Source of the DNA: Bryum argenteum
Taxonomy: Eukaryota > Streptophyta > Bryopsida > Bryales > Bryaceae
NCBI GenBank assembly: GCA_037043015.1
Contig: CM073325.1
Span: 8,783,001 to 8,847,000, forward strand
Direction: 5' to 3'
DNA: 64,000 nt
Shown: positions 46,143 to 57,190 of the stretch, piece by piece
Position numbering within the stretch: position 1 is the first letter of the stretch
How the letters are laid out: each line of letters begins with the position of its first letter
The notes under the pieces: model-generated
What the model was told of the DNA's origin: nothing
What the model saw: the letters and a program-made list of their open reading frames with translations, nothing else
The model's database searches: none
Position numbers and translations under genes: made by a program

Positions 46143-49100
46143 AGTTATGGAATACTATTTGCACGCCTTCGATTTCGGGACGGAAATGTTGTGTGAATAC
46201 ATTCAGGCGTTCGATTTTTGGAAATAACGGGTTTAGAACGGGTCTTTTCAACCACTGAAATCGCAGATCGCGGGCGCGCGCTTGTGTACCGTTTGCCCCT
46301 GCACGTTTGCGCCGGGCAGGCGTTTCCGAAGGTTTAGGGTCTGCCCGACGGACGCCTACTGACGAGGAATGACGGGAGTCGACGGACGAGGTTGCACTAA
46401 GTTCTGTTTTTTTGTGTAGGGAGCTGAGCCATAATAGTTTGACGGGGGAGATACCATGAGAACTAAGCTACCTCACGGGACTTTTCGAACTGTAAGCCTT
46501 CGTCCGAGCTCTCTTCACAAACAGAGGTTTATAATGTTCGAAGACTAAGCCGTAAATGTTTGCAGGGATTTGTCGGAGAATCAGCTGTCCGGGCCTATTC
46601 CAGAGAATCTTAGCTCCCTTGCTGCTCGTAACCTTCTGTAAGCTCCTTGCACTCGATTTCGCCTTACTTATGGTGTCTTACCTTTTTTTTTGGTCAAGTG
46701 CCTTAGCTTTCTTGTCTTGTGATCAGGAACTTGCACGGTAACCAACTGAGCGGAAGCATTTCACCAGAGCTTCAACAGCTAACCAACCTCACATTACTGT
46801 AAGTTTGATGATATTTTCTTGTTGGATTCTTTAATGGGGGTTTTATTACTGATTAGAGATTCGGTCGTTATTGTGAGCAGGAATTTAGCATCGAACAACT
46901 TCACTGGACCTGTGCCGGAGGAGATTGGCAATATCGTGAACCTTGACATATTGTAAGTCCTCAGGTGTTTTTACCGCAATGTTCACTGGGCAGATGAGTG
47001 TGAGCTCATTCTTCGAGCTGCTTTAATTGTGTGCAGGAATTTGTCGGGTAATGGATTCTCTGGCCAAATTCCTTCTTCGATTGCAAACCTTGAGCATCTT
47101 CTCCACATGTAAGATGTGCTCTAATTTGCTTCAAGTTTGCTGGTGAATGCCTGTACTCGTGATGACAATCTTCTCGTTGTGACGACAGAGACTTGCACAA
47201 AAACAGATTGAATGGGAGTATTCCGACGGCCTTTGGCAGCCTGAAGAGCCTTGGCTATCTGTAAGTCGCAGGCCATGCATATACTACCTTCACATTACTC
47301 AAATGCAATTCGACCATCGAATGAAATCCTGTTTCTAAACTGTGTCGGTGACAGTGACTTGTCGGAGAATCATCTGCAAGGACCTATTCCGCTGGAGCTG
47401 GCTGAACTTGTCGAATTTCAATTCTTGTGAGTATTTTAGACACCCCAATTTTCGCCGAGATAACCTCCAAATGATACTAAACCTCCTACCTCGTATTCCT
47501 TATTTGACATTCTTAGCGATTTGACAGTACAAAAGGAGCAATGCTTCGGATGTTGAAGGCTGTCTCCGATGAAGGATTTCATTGCAAGTTATTAAATGTG
47601 TCAGTAATCTCGTACAGGAATCTATCGTACAATCATCTCTCAGGCGCAATTCCTCGAGATCAGCTTTTCATGAAGTTCCCAGCCAGCAGGTAAGCTATCG
47701 ATAATTTTTAATGAATGCATCTTTCGTGCAATGTGTAAAGAGCCTTCTGCAACCGAGTTCCGATCCTTTCCTTGCTAAGAATTGCATTCCTTTGCAGCTA
47801 CATTGGCAACCCGCTGTTGTGCTCAAACATCAGTTCGTCGTGTGGATTGAATCCTCTTCATCCAAGAGAGGTGGCGACAAAACGTCCAGGTAATGTTTTG
47901 CGACACTCTTTCTCAGCCTCTTTTAAACTCAATGATACTGAAATAGTGTAAATATATATGGCTGCAGGCACGCTTGGGTCGTCAGCTGCATGGGGTATTA
48001 CGATTTCAGCCCTTTGCTTACTCGCGCTCTTGATAATTGTGGCCATTCGATATGCGCAACCGCGTGTTTTCTTGAAAGGATCCAACAAAACAGCTCAAGG
48101 TACGTACAGGTAAATCTTCTTTTTGCTAATAGATAAAATTTCCTCCGGCAGCTGGTTGCTGATATGGTACTGAGTGAGTGGTTTTCCAGGTCCACCAAGT
48201 TTTGTGATATTCCACTTGGGTATGGCTCCTCAATCCTATGACGAAATGATATCATCATGGTTCTCTGGAGAAGAACGGTGATAAAGAATGGTGATTGTGT
48301 GAGCAGGGGATTCGAAGGAGGGGTATTACATAACTGTGGCTATCCCGGAGACTCAAGCAGCTTCTCTTTAGCTAAAGAGATGAGGGGGCATCAATCAATC
48401 ACCTGGAGGTGGCCAGTTTTGTTGATACGGGTCAAGATCACTTCTTGTGAGCTTTTCTTCTTCTGCCTTGGAGACTTCCTTTATTAAACAGAGTGTCGGT
48501 GGTGAATGATTCTCCACACAACAGCCAGAGAGTTTTTTTCAGGCGGCATCACGAGCCACAGGTTTCTTGTGAGATTTGTGCGTGATAGAGCTAGTGTAGG
48601 TTGATGGATAGTGAAATCGATTAGTGGCGGGCTCTGCTCTTTGCTCGCATCATGCTTTTCATGTTTGATTTCATGAAGTGTGATTGTTACATGTATCCTG
48701 CAATTTTATGGTTGTCTGGAACCATGACCAGTATTCTCTCTTGATTCATTTGTGGTCATTTTCTTGCAATAATGAGATGCTGCACTTGCCCAGCTTTGGT
48801 GCAAACCACTAGCAGTATGGTAGAAGAATCTTAGTTACAATTGATAGCAATATTATTCATTCCGATTCGGTCAAGGAGGTTGTGTGAATGCATGACTTCG
48901 TTTACAGATCTTCGTGTAAAGAGGAGGTCCCTACAGGTACTTTGTTTGCCGTTGTTTGAGAACAATGCCGAGTAGAAAGCACTGCAATTTGACATATCCA
49001 GACTCCATGTACTACAAGCGAGGGATGTTCGTAACTACTTGATTGGTCTCAAGAAGAATACAGAAGTTCAATATTTGGGTAACACTACTTTACGTAAAGC

Positions 49101-49384
49101 GAGGGATGTTCCCCTTCGCTCGAAGAAGCCTCTGCATGGTCTGTCGCACCGTCCGTCCTCACGAGCCCGTCCGGTGAGCTCCGTCGCCCCGTCCGTCAGT
49201 CTGCACAAGCCCGTCCGTTTGGTCGGCCCGGCTCAGCTGCCCGAAACTCGTGTGCAAACGGGCCAACTAGGGTCTGGGCCAAGAAAAACAGGGGTCTGCG
49301 ATTTCGAACCCTAACCCGCAAAGCCCGAATCCACAGGCGTTTACCCACCTCTCAAGCCAAACGTGCAAACAGTATTCCATAACC
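46143..49384. mobile_element. Candidate gene-capture element carrying an ERECTA fragment
   Basis: AGTTATGGAATACTATTTGC at 46143 is mirrored by the right end 49362-49384, whose reverse complement begins GGTTATGGAATACTGTTTGC. A second match (GAAATCGCAGA) occurs further inside both arms, and both arms are GC-rich while the surroundings are AT-rich. Between them lies an intron-bearing segment of an ERECTA gene cut at both ends. This is the arrangement of Pack-type (Mutator-like) gene-capture transposons. No 9-bp target duplication was found and the inner arm similarity is loose. Confidence 0.45.
46420..48281 (+). pseudogene. ERECTA-family receptor kinase fragment: 8 LRRs, transmembrane segment, no kinase
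   Basis: Eight successive 72-nt exons each encode one 24-residue LRR: 46420-46491, 46566-46637, 46727-46798, 46881-46952, 47037-47108, 47189-47260, 47355-47426, 47618-47689. This one-LRR-per-exon layout is that of ERECTA genes. Exon 47798-47889 gives SYIGNPLLCSNISSSCG (the paired-Cys cap), 47968-48099 gives a transmembrane helix (WGITISALCLLALLIIVAI), and 48190-48281 gives GPPSFVIFHLGMAPQSYDEM, the ERECTA juxtamembrane motif, then a stop. The signal peptide, about half of the roughly 20 LRRs and the whole kinase domain are absent. The first LRR exon holds an in-frame TGA (IP-stop-ELSYL). Intact ERECTA receptors perceive EPF/EPFL peptides at the plasma membrane to control stomata and growth; this copy cannot signal. 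Confidence 0.88.
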
Positions 49385-50471
49385 AGTCACTTGACCGACT
49401 ACAATATTTTTAGTTGTATTGAAGTTCATCCTTGTAAATCCAAACCTCAAAGGGTTTAGGTTCCTCACTCCATTGTCGTAAACTTCAGTTTGTACACCTA
49501 TTTTCGGACACTGAAGCCATTCACCATACTTGGAGTCATGACACGTGTGATTTAATATTTTTCAATGCACAGCAAATAGGAAAAACAACTTGGATCCCCT
49601 ATTTCTGTAGATTTTTCAAACACTTACATAAATTTAACTACAAATTCTGAAAGTGCCTAATATAGGTACACTTACAGTCGTTCAACTTACTGCATGTACA
49701 TATGAAGAGCATACTATCAAAGGAAATCTTCATTCCATCCCAAAAAGAATCTTCATTTTGGGTTGTCCGATTATTATGGGGACCGTTCGGAATTGAATTC
49801 TCTTACCTAATAAAGAAAGAGTGAAACTTAAGTGAACATGTGAAGTGATGTGAACATTCACAATATTATTCAGCATGATTGTTTAATATCAAATTGAGCA
49901 TTCTTAAACAAAGTCATATAATGGAATTTTGGAGGTCATATTACAAGAAAGATTGATGATATTATAGAAGAAAATTGGTATAATTATCCAAAGAACACAG
50001 CTAGAAAACAACCGGCAATACTCAAAAATAGCGGTAGGTACCATAAAAAGGACACTAGTATCCTTTCATAGGAAACAAATAATATTACTACCATGGTGCA
50101 AACATAAGAATACAAATCTTGGAGTGGCAGAAAGGCTCATAAAAAATTGCTCATCTTAACTGAATTACTCAATCATATATTCAGCGCGTTGCTCCAGATT
50201 GAATGTCTGGCACGGGTGGATGATTGTTCACATTCCAGGACCATCATACAATCGATCATCCTTGTTTCGGACAAGCTGAGCTAGAGGCTAATGATCACCA
50301 CAATTTTGGGTGACCATCACAATTGTTCAAATCTATGCATCACAATGTGTGAGTCTAATTCTGTACAACAGTTTCTCTTGTAACAATATTTACAGAGTCG
50401 GTGCTGCTCGATCGATCGATCAGAGTCGGTGCTGCTTGATCGATCGATCGAACAGATGCTTGCCGGTTAAG
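49385..50471. other. Intergenic with dispersed repeat copy and short tandem
   Basis: 49490-49800 is a copy of the 12.35 kb dispersed repeat. At about 50395-50452 the phrase AGAGTCGGTGCTGC plus TCGATCGATCGATC is tandemly duplicated. No gene seen. Confidence 0.55.
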
Positions 50472-51083
50472 TTAGCGAGGAGATGCTCCAACTGAGAGTT
50501 GGGTCAGCAATTGGGCAGTGCGAGCAAACCCAGAGCTCGACGGCGTGCGCGTTAACCGCGACGTCGAAGTCGTCCGCCGCAAGGAACCCAACCGATTCTC
50601 AACATCATCAAGAGGACCACGGAACGCGCCCAGCGCGAGGGACACCACGAGCGCGCGCCGCTTCATGGGTCGCGCCTTCGTCCGCCCCGTCTCCTTGATG
50701 TACCTCTGCCCGTCGACGATATCTTCCAGCACGGCGTTCACAGTCTCCACAACCGAACCAGCGACACCCTCGTCGTCGACTGCAACCCCGTCGTCGACGT
50801 CCCTTTTCATTACGTCGTCGTCTTCTTTGGAGATTAAGTAGTTGTCACCGAGCATCGCCGCCGAAGTAGTCAACCTCTTCACCACTCGCGTCGACGTCGA
50901 ACGAGTAAGCCTGGTCGACGTTGAACGAGTTAGCCTCGGCGACTTCCTGATCGTCCGGAACGTCCGAAAGCTTTTGGAGGTCGGCATCATCACAAACCCC
51001 CGCACTCGCGTTCGAGATCGGAATGATGATCTCGGATTAATACTAGCTACCACCCTTCCTTCCAACGCCGCAATCGCCGCCAT
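50472..51083 (-). CDS. Unknown Arg/Ser-rich protein, IVDGQ family member A
   Basis: An ATG at 51083 in a good context (ACAATGGCGGCG) opens 203 aa without introns. The N-terminal 75 residues are rich in Arg, Ser and Thr with almost no acidic residues, like a plastid transit peptide, and contain a direct 8-residue repeat (RLTRSTST twice). An acidic middle (KEDDDVMKRDVDDGVAVDDE) precedes the conserved core VETVNAVLEDIVDGQRYIKE, then TGRTKARPMKRR and VVSLALGAFRGP. The Ser/Arg tail includes LRRTTSTSRLTRTPSSSGF. The member at 54.1-54.7 kb shares the same order of blocks. GC content is much higher than in the flanking DNA. I recognise no known domain; plastid targeting is inference. Conservation between copies supports real coding. 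Confidence 0.7.
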   Translation of the reverse strand: MAAIAALEGRVVASINPRSSFRSRTRVRGFVMMPTSKSFRTFRTIRKSPRLTRSTSTRLTRSTSTRVVKRLTTSAAMLGDNYLISKEDDDVMKRDVDDGVAVDDEGVAGSVVETVNAVLEDIVDGQRYIKETGRTKARPMKRRALVVSLALGAFRGPLDDVENRLGSLRRTTSTSRLTRTPSSSGFARTAQLLTQLSVGASPR

Positions 51084-51599
51084 TGTTACAACCCCGAAAC
51101 CCAATATTCACCTCTGGAGAGTAGAAATTTGATCGAGTGTAAGATTGAGATTGTGGAAGCGCAATGTTTGAGTATGAGAGTGAGGGGGCGAGCAGTTGCT
51201 TATATGAGTCGAGAGCGGGGATGGCGTGTGGAAGATAAAAATGTCGGACCACGACTGGCAACGACTGGAGGCGACTGGAGGCGACTGTCGGTTTTTCTCT
51301 GGGCGCTTGAGCTAGGACGGAAACATTCGAGGAAAGTGCTTCCGCTGTTGCTAATTATGATTATAATATTATCCACAATCATCAATCGAGTCTGCAAGAG
51401 GAAAGGTGGTGCGAATGATCGACGGGGCGGGACAAGGTTGACCAGGCTCCTGCGTGCGTGCGTGGGTCCGGCCTTCTCCTCCGAAGCAGTGTTGAAATCC
51501 GTGCCGCGACTGATGATTTCATTTCATTCCATTTCTTGCGATTTTATTGAACATTTCTTTGCTTTTGTGTTTACCTTGGCGTTTGTGGGGGCGACCTCA

Positions 51600-52496
51600 T
51601 AGTTGTCTTATCAGACAAAATTTCTATTCATTTGTCAAGACACAATTAAGATGAGATGTACATTTAAGACGACATCAGTGTATCAAATGTACATCTCATC
51701 TAAATTGTGCGTGACGAATGGATACAACATTATCCATCCCTTGGAGTAACTCATCCCCCTCCGGGTCGATTTATACTATGGTGAAGAAGGTTGCCTGTTA
51801 GTCAAGAATTTCATTTTCAACCAATCACATTATCAAGAGCCTCAATTTCAACTAATCACATTTGAGTGGACATTTCCATTGTACATAGTGTAAACTAGCC
51901 CTTATTGTCTTGGAAATCTTCTCTTTTTTTTTCTATTTTGCAATGAGTATAAGTTTGAGCCGTGAAACCCCGGGCAGTTTCAGAAACCATTGACTATGGG
52001 CATTCAAGTAGAAGTTTACAGCTTTCAGCTTCAAATCATATGTACTCATGATGTGCATAATGGACTGGTCGGACTTAGGTACACCTTTGGGTTTCACTTC
52101 CAAATTTTACAACATAATTTTATTGCACATCTTCCAATATTTGATTCTGTTGGACACTCCCCTCTGAGCTTGCCAATATGAAGTCTATGTGGTTACAGAG
52201 CCTCCTATCCGTTTTTATCATTTCATGATATGTTCCTTTTTTTAAAGAGGATGCAACTTAAATTAAATTACTCACTCTTAAAACTTGATTGAACCAATGG
52301 ATGTTGGAGAAAATTGGTTATAATTACATTTCATAATTTTTTTTTGTGAAAGTAATAAATTTTGTTTTGTTATTATTTATGGCATTCTAGTAAATTCAAG
52401 TTTACTTTAAATCTTCAATTTTGCATGTGTTTTGTAAAATGTAATACATTTCAACTTGTCGAAGCTATTGAGATTGTCAAATGGCAAAAATAGACA
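51600..52496. other. Intergenic, no gene recognised
   Basis: AT-rich sequence. Near 51614-51712 an imperfect inverted pair occurs (GTCTTATCAGACAAAATTTC, CAAGACACAATTAAGATGAG versus CATCTCATCTAAATTGTG), suggesting a further small hairpin element. Confidence 0.4.
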
Positions 52497-52967
52497 CAAA
52501 TTACAAGGAGCATTTTACTGATTCCATTTGTCGATTTCCCTACTAATTTTCTTCAATTGTGTGAATTCCCCCCTAAAAAAGTCTCAAAGGGAATAAATTT
52601 TATTCATTCTAAGGAATATTGGTAAGTTTACCCCAGTAACCAAGGAATTAATAAATAAAATTTAACATTTCCCTCCGATATGTTTCCTCCGATAATTTTT
52701 TTCCTCTAACTATGAATTTACATAGACGTAGGGGAAAATGTCGGAGGGAAATGTGAGACACAGAAATTTGAGGGAAATGTGAGACACGGAAATTTGAGAG
52801 AAATATGAGACAAGGAAATTTTAAAAAAATTATTTGGCAACTAGGGAAAGATTACTTAAATTCTCTACAATGAATTTTGCAATTTCCCTTGGAGACTTTT
52901 TTAGGAGGGAATTTTTAAAAAATTATGAAATTGACACAGGGAATCCCAAAAATGCTCCTTGCGAATT
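52497..52967. mobile_element. MITE with long (over 100 bp) inverted repeats
   Basis: The left arm AATTACAAGGAGCATTTT...GATTCC ... CCCCTAAAAAAGTCTCAAAGGG is mirrored by the right arm CCCTTGGAGACTTTTTTAGG ... GGGAATCCCAAAAATGCTCC ... GCGAATT. The arms are interrupted by small indels. The middle carries two further units (GGAGGGAAATGTGAGACA and GAGGGAAATGTGAGACACGG) as a short tandem. Non-coding; the RNA would fold into a long hairpin. Confidence 0.75.
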
Positions 52968-53185
52968 AAAAGTACAAACTCAAGAATGCTTTTTGACATA
53001 ATTAAATAAGCTTTAATGATGTAGTATAATTTGTAGGATCAATGAATGTCATTCATGTGGCTTCCACTGGTAGAGGTGCAAAACTAATTCATCAACATCT
53101 ATGATGTAAGTGGATTCCATTGGAGGTAAAAATTTCATCAAAATGGCTATGTCACCTAAATACAATTGATAGTCATATAAATTAC

Positions 53186-53537
53186 AAGGGGAATTTTCAT
53201 ATAAGGGAACACTTTTGTGAATCATATACAAATAAGGGAACAAACGCAAAATATTTGCAAAGAAGGAAACATTTATATACCATTTATTTTTTTCCTCTAA
53301 CATTTTTATTTTTGTTTCATTTTCTTATCACTTGTAAACAAATTGAAGTTAATATAAAGAAGATTGGCATCTCAGCAAATTGAAGTTATTATAAAGCTTC
53401 TTCTACTTGCTCATGAAGCGACAATTTCTCCTTCCCCTCTTTGACAATTTCTCCTTCCCCTCTTTGCAAATATTTTGTGATTGTTCCCCTATCTGAAAAT
53501 ATCTTACAAAAGTGTTCCCTTATATCAAATTTCTCCT
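53186..53537. mobile_element. MITE with about 75-bp inverted repeats
   Basis: GGGGAATTTTCATATAAGGG, AACACTTTTGT, then AAATAAGGGAACAA and CAAAATATTTGCAAAGA on the left recur inverted on the right (TCTTTGCAAATATTTTG, TTGTTCCCCTAT, ACAAAAGTGTTCCCTTATAT). It contains a direct duplication of TGACAATTTCTCCTTCCCCT at about 53421-53465. Non-coding. Confidence 0.75.
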
Positions 53538-54073
53538 ATATATAATATTATAAGATTTTATGTGGAAAATTTCAACCTTTAATGTACTCATTCGTGACGT
53601 ACACAATTCCCTTCATTAGCAACTCTTTCTTTTAAAATGCCCCCATTTTCAGTAATAAGTTGTGGATGTCACCAAATCCAGGTTAGGAGGTCCTTTGTAT
53701 GCACGAGGAATGCAAATTGCATCAAACTCCCGGCTTATCAGTCTTGAAGCAAACTCAAATATTGCCAAATTGCAACTCTTACATCAAAAGTACAATCCAA
53801 TGTTTTCAAGTGGTGGCCATGGAATCGGTCACTCCATTAGAATCATAGTACACATCTCAACACAGCAAAATTCTGGTGCTGAAGTTCCGGTGCGCATCCA
53901 AAATCGCCCAAAAAGGCTGATGCGCAGCACTCTGGCAATTGCTCTTTCTCAAACTATTGGTAATGTCATAGTATCCTTCACAATATGTGCATCTGGATAA
54001 TGAACTAAATAATGTTGTACAAGCACCTCCCCGAAGACTCTCTAGTTCGACTGGCGATGGTGGGGGTCTCGGA

Positions 54074-54673
54074 TCAATGGTACGAGGAGCCAGATCCGAA
54101 CGACATCTGCGAGAATAGTTGCACAGTGCACCCAAATCCAGAGCAAGAAGGAGTGCGCGCGAGCCGGGAAGTGGACGGGGTCCGTCTCAGAAGACCACTA
54201 CCATCAACCTCATTGACCGGTCCTCGAAACGCGCCGAGTGCGAGAGACACCACAACGCCCCGTCGCTTCATGGGTCGCGCCTTCGTCCGCCCCGTCTCCT
54301 TCAAGTACTTCTGACCGTCGACGATATCCGCCAACACCGCATTTACGGTGTCCACCATCATCGCAGTATGAGTTCTCTCGTCGCCCGCTTCCTCCTCCTC
54401 ATCGTCGTCGTCGAATTTAAACATCAGATCGTCGTCTTGCTTCTTCTTCATCATCTGGTCCCCCAACATCGCGGTTAGGTACACTCGTGACCCCGACCGC
54501 TTCAGTGGTCGCGATTTCTGAATAGTTCGTAACGTTTTGAAGCTTCTTGACCTCGGCATCATCGCGAGTCCCCGCCGCGTTCGTGGCGATCCCGACAACT
54601 TACTAGAGGATTTCTTTACATTTGCTACCACTCCACCTTCGATCGCCACAATGCCCCGACTTACTGCAGCCAT
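54074..54673 (-). CDS. Unknown Arg/Ser-rich protein, IVDGQ family member B
   Basis: An ATG at 54673 (MAAVSRGIVAIEGGVVANVK) opens 199 aa. The blocks match member A in order: MMPRSRSFKTLRTIQKS, TAMLGDQMM, an acidic run (FDDDDEEEEAGDE), VDTVNAVLADIVDGQKYLKE, TGRTKARPMKRR, VVSLALGAFRGP, LRRTPSTSRLARTPSCSGF and the ending SQMSFGSGSSYH. The frame is open further upstream to 54928 but only with a GTG start, and that stretch encodes a 7-residue repeat from a 21-bp minisatellite, so the ATG aligned with member A is preferred. No recognised domain. It is on the same strand as the other two members and about 3 kb from member A. Confidence 0.72.
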   Translation of the reverse strand: MAAVSRGIVAIEGGVVANVKKSSSKLSGSPRTRRGLAMMPRSRSFKTLRTIQKSRPLKRSGSRVYLTAMLGDQMMKKKQDDDLMFKFDDDDEEEEAGDERTHTAMMVDTVNAVLADIVDGQKYLKETGRTKARPMKRRGVVVSLALGAFRGPVNEVDGSGLLRRTPSTSRLARTPSCSGFGCTVQLFSQMSFGSGSSYH

Positions 54674-54701
54674 TCCAAAATCACTGCAAGTTCCTCGGAA
54701 A

Positions 54702-54835
54702 CCACGGTAACCATAAACAGTCCTCAGAAACCTTGACTCAGACTCAGACCACGGAAAGCTTGCTCCTGACCACGGAAACTTTGATTCGCACCACGGTAAG
54801 CTTGATTTAGAGCACGGAAAGCTTACTGCAGAGCA
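54702..54835. repeat. 21-bp minisatellite upstream of family member B
   Basis: Units starting CCACGGAAAGCTTG occur at 54749, 54770, 54791 and 54812, exactly 21 bp apart; weaker units lie at about 54702 and 54723. Because 21 is divisible by three, the minus-strand frame stays open across the array. It lies 30-160 bp upstream of the ATG, so it could be leader or promoter. Confidence 0.75.
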
Positions 54836-55159
54836 GACGTACGCAACAATGAATCGATTCAGTCTACGGGGTCCATCTCTTCCTTTTATGAGGCTCCCAA
54901 GGGGTTGGGGTCGTCTGATGATTCCCACGTCGGATTAGAGAGGTGACAGCCAACAAGAGGATGGCACGATAACGTCGAGCACTGTACCGGATCAATATCG
55001 GATCATCCTGCACACATCAGAGGATGATCCTTATCTCGGAGAAAATCTTACGCTTTCGAAGATACTGAGATTAGTGTGGGCCAGGAGTCGGTTGCGATCG
55101 CAACTTCCCAATGGGTCATGCAGCTTCGATGATTCGAATCAATTCAATGGGTCAGGCAT

Positions 55160-55520
55160 GCAAGTCAAGTGGCCGCATGCAGCTTCGATGATTCGAATCA
55201 ATTCATCAGTGACTGGTCTCGATCAATTCCTGCAGGGCATCCCTAGCTCTCTCCCAACAGTGTTTGGAAAATTTGGATTCCGCGTCGCATGCATGCATGG
55301 AGACGGAGCATACTATTGAATGGTGTGAAGCGAAAGGGGATCGAACCATGACTCCGGCGTTGAAGGGCGGGCGATGACTTTTTCCTGAATGACAGGTAGA
55401 TCATTGCTTTTTCGACATGTTCTGTAGCACATCATTCTTGGGTGCCGAACAAGAAGCCTAGCACAAGCAACATTTAGACATTGGGAAATTTAGTAAGTTC
55501 CATATTTGGAGGTAAATTTA
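55160..55520 (+). repeat. Direct repeat, copy 1 of 2
   Basis: Shares with 56840-57190 the sequence GACTGGTCTCGATCAATTCC, GTGTTTGGA.AATTTGGA.TCCGCGTCGCATGCATG, ATGACTCCGGCGTTGAAGGG, AATGACAGGTAGATCATTGC and CACATCATTCTTGGGTGC. It is about 340 bp with few differences. No terminal repeats, so this is a local segmental duplication or fragments of one dispersed element. Confidence 0.85.
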
Positions 55521-56619
55521 TAGTTGAGCCCCTATGTCCCACTTGTGCTCAATAATCTTGCATATTTCATAATCTATAATCTTACATGTGTTTCTAAAAT
55601 GATGTTCTATTATCTATAAGTGTTTCTAAAATGGTGCCCTATTTAATACCCAATAATGTTTGGGATAAGTCCATGGTATTATTGAGTATGAAGCTATTAT
55701 ATACCTGTGAGTTGAGAAAGCCCACTGTTCCAATATTGTTTCTGCTCCATTTTTGAGTGCTCTCTCTTCTTCTGTAAAAGTTACTAACATATTGATCAAC
55801 TTACTAAGACGATCGAATGATCTGAGGCGTTTTCGTTACAATATTTGCATTGCTATCACAACGAACGACGTTCCCCGAGGTCCTGCAGATACTCATGCTC
55901 TTATGAATAAGAGATGCTTTTATTATGATAATGATGATGCAAGTTCAGAAGCTTGAGGCTGAGATGGCATGATTCTCATTTCTCGTGTGCGATTCTAGGC
56001 TTTTGGGGCACCGTAGATACTCTTACCTTGAAATCAAGTTCTCTCGAATGCCTGCATTGAAGCTCCAGTTTGTATATTTGATTTGGATGGGGGCCGCGCG
56101 AACGCGAGCCCCCGCTGCCACAAATTGTGACGTGTATACCTCCCGTAGGAAGATACTAGAGTCGCCCGGCCCGGAGTGCAATGGAGCAGGCTTCCCTAGG
56201 CCATCCACCTTTCGGATCATGGATCGACCCCGCCCAGGTAAGTGAGGAGAGCGTCGGACTCTGAGGTACTTGTATGTGTGGGTCGATTCACGGGCCACCA
56301 AACGGCATGGTGCATCTGGTCTCCGAAACAACAGCATCCCTGGCTGAACATTAGTAGGACCCTCACACACACTATAATATTAAATCGCAACATTATCCTC
56401 ACACAGAAATTTAAATCACAATACTATCCTCTCTCAGAAGATTGAATCGAGATAGTATCCTCACTCACACAGAAAGTTCATATGGATCACTGGAGGTATC
56501 CGGTTAATTAATTGGAGCGACCGCATGGAACAGTAGTGCACAATACTCATTTCCATCTGAAGAGCCTAGCTAGGTCAGAATCATGTGCACACCGTGGGTG
56601 GCTTCAGCAACAACCAATG
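55521..56619. other. Mixed spacer, no confident gene
   Basis: An open stretch at 55753-55956 has only a TTG start and no recognised domain. A GC-rich block at about 56085-56300 stands out from the AT-rich surroundings but gives no consistent frame. GAGATAGTATCCTC / ATACTATCCTCTCTCAGA-like phrases repeat at about 56375-56470. Confidence 0.4.
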
Positions 56620-56621
56620 GC

Positions 56622-56855
56622 GTGGATTATATTTCGACCACAATATGATTGCAATGTAAGAAAGCTCAAGTGACTTCGTGCTCTCTGGGTTGCTAGAATT
56701 GCATCGTACGATCTGTGCACTTTAGGTAGATTCGTAAGCCTCGTGAGGAGCAATCCAGAAAGAGAGGTATGCCGGTGGGTGCACCGAGCTAACTGTTTTC
56801 CTTACTAAAAGGCGGAAGAAAATTTCGCTCTGAGGCATTGGATGGTCGAATCGAT
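56622..56855 (+). repeat. Left arm of 230-bp inverted duplication
   Basis: The reverse complement of this segment recurs at 57990-58225. Shared text read on the plus strand here: CTCAAGTGACT.CGTGC, CTCGTGAGGAGCAATCCAGA, AAGAGAGGTATGCCG, GAACTGTTTTC-like and TCTGAGGCATTGGATGGTCG. The arms are about 88-90% similar by eye and about 1.1 kb apart. Confidence 0.8.
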
Positions 56856-57190
56856 TCATTGGTGACTGGTCTCGATCAATTCCTGGAGGGCACCCCTCTC
56901 TCTCAACGGTGTTTGGAGAATTTGGAATCCGCGTCGCATGCATGGAGACGGAGTATATTTTTACAGTACATGGTTTGAAGCGAAAGGGGATCGAAGAATG
57001 ACTCCGGCGTTGAAGGGCGGGCGATGACTTTTCCTGAATGACAGGTAGATCATTGCTTTTTCGACATGTTCTGTAGCACATCATTCTTGGGTGCTGGACA
57101 AGAAGCCTAGCACAAGCACAAGCAACATTTAGACATTGGGAAATTTAGTAAGTTCCACATCTGGAGGTAAATTTTACATGAGCCCCTATG
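56840..57190 (+). repeat. Direct repeat, copy 2 of 2
   Basis: Partner of 55160-55520. This copy has a short insertion (TATTTTTACAGTACA at about 56955) and a tandem CACAAGCACAAGCAA in place of a single unit. Confidence 0.85.

Noticed and set aside
54074..54928. Longer version of family member B starting at 54928
   Set aside because: The start would be GTG, the extra residues come from a 21-bp minisatellite, and member A aligns from the ATG at 54673.
55753..55956. 67-codon frame on the plus strand
   Set aside because: Starts with TTG and shows no recognised domain or splice context.
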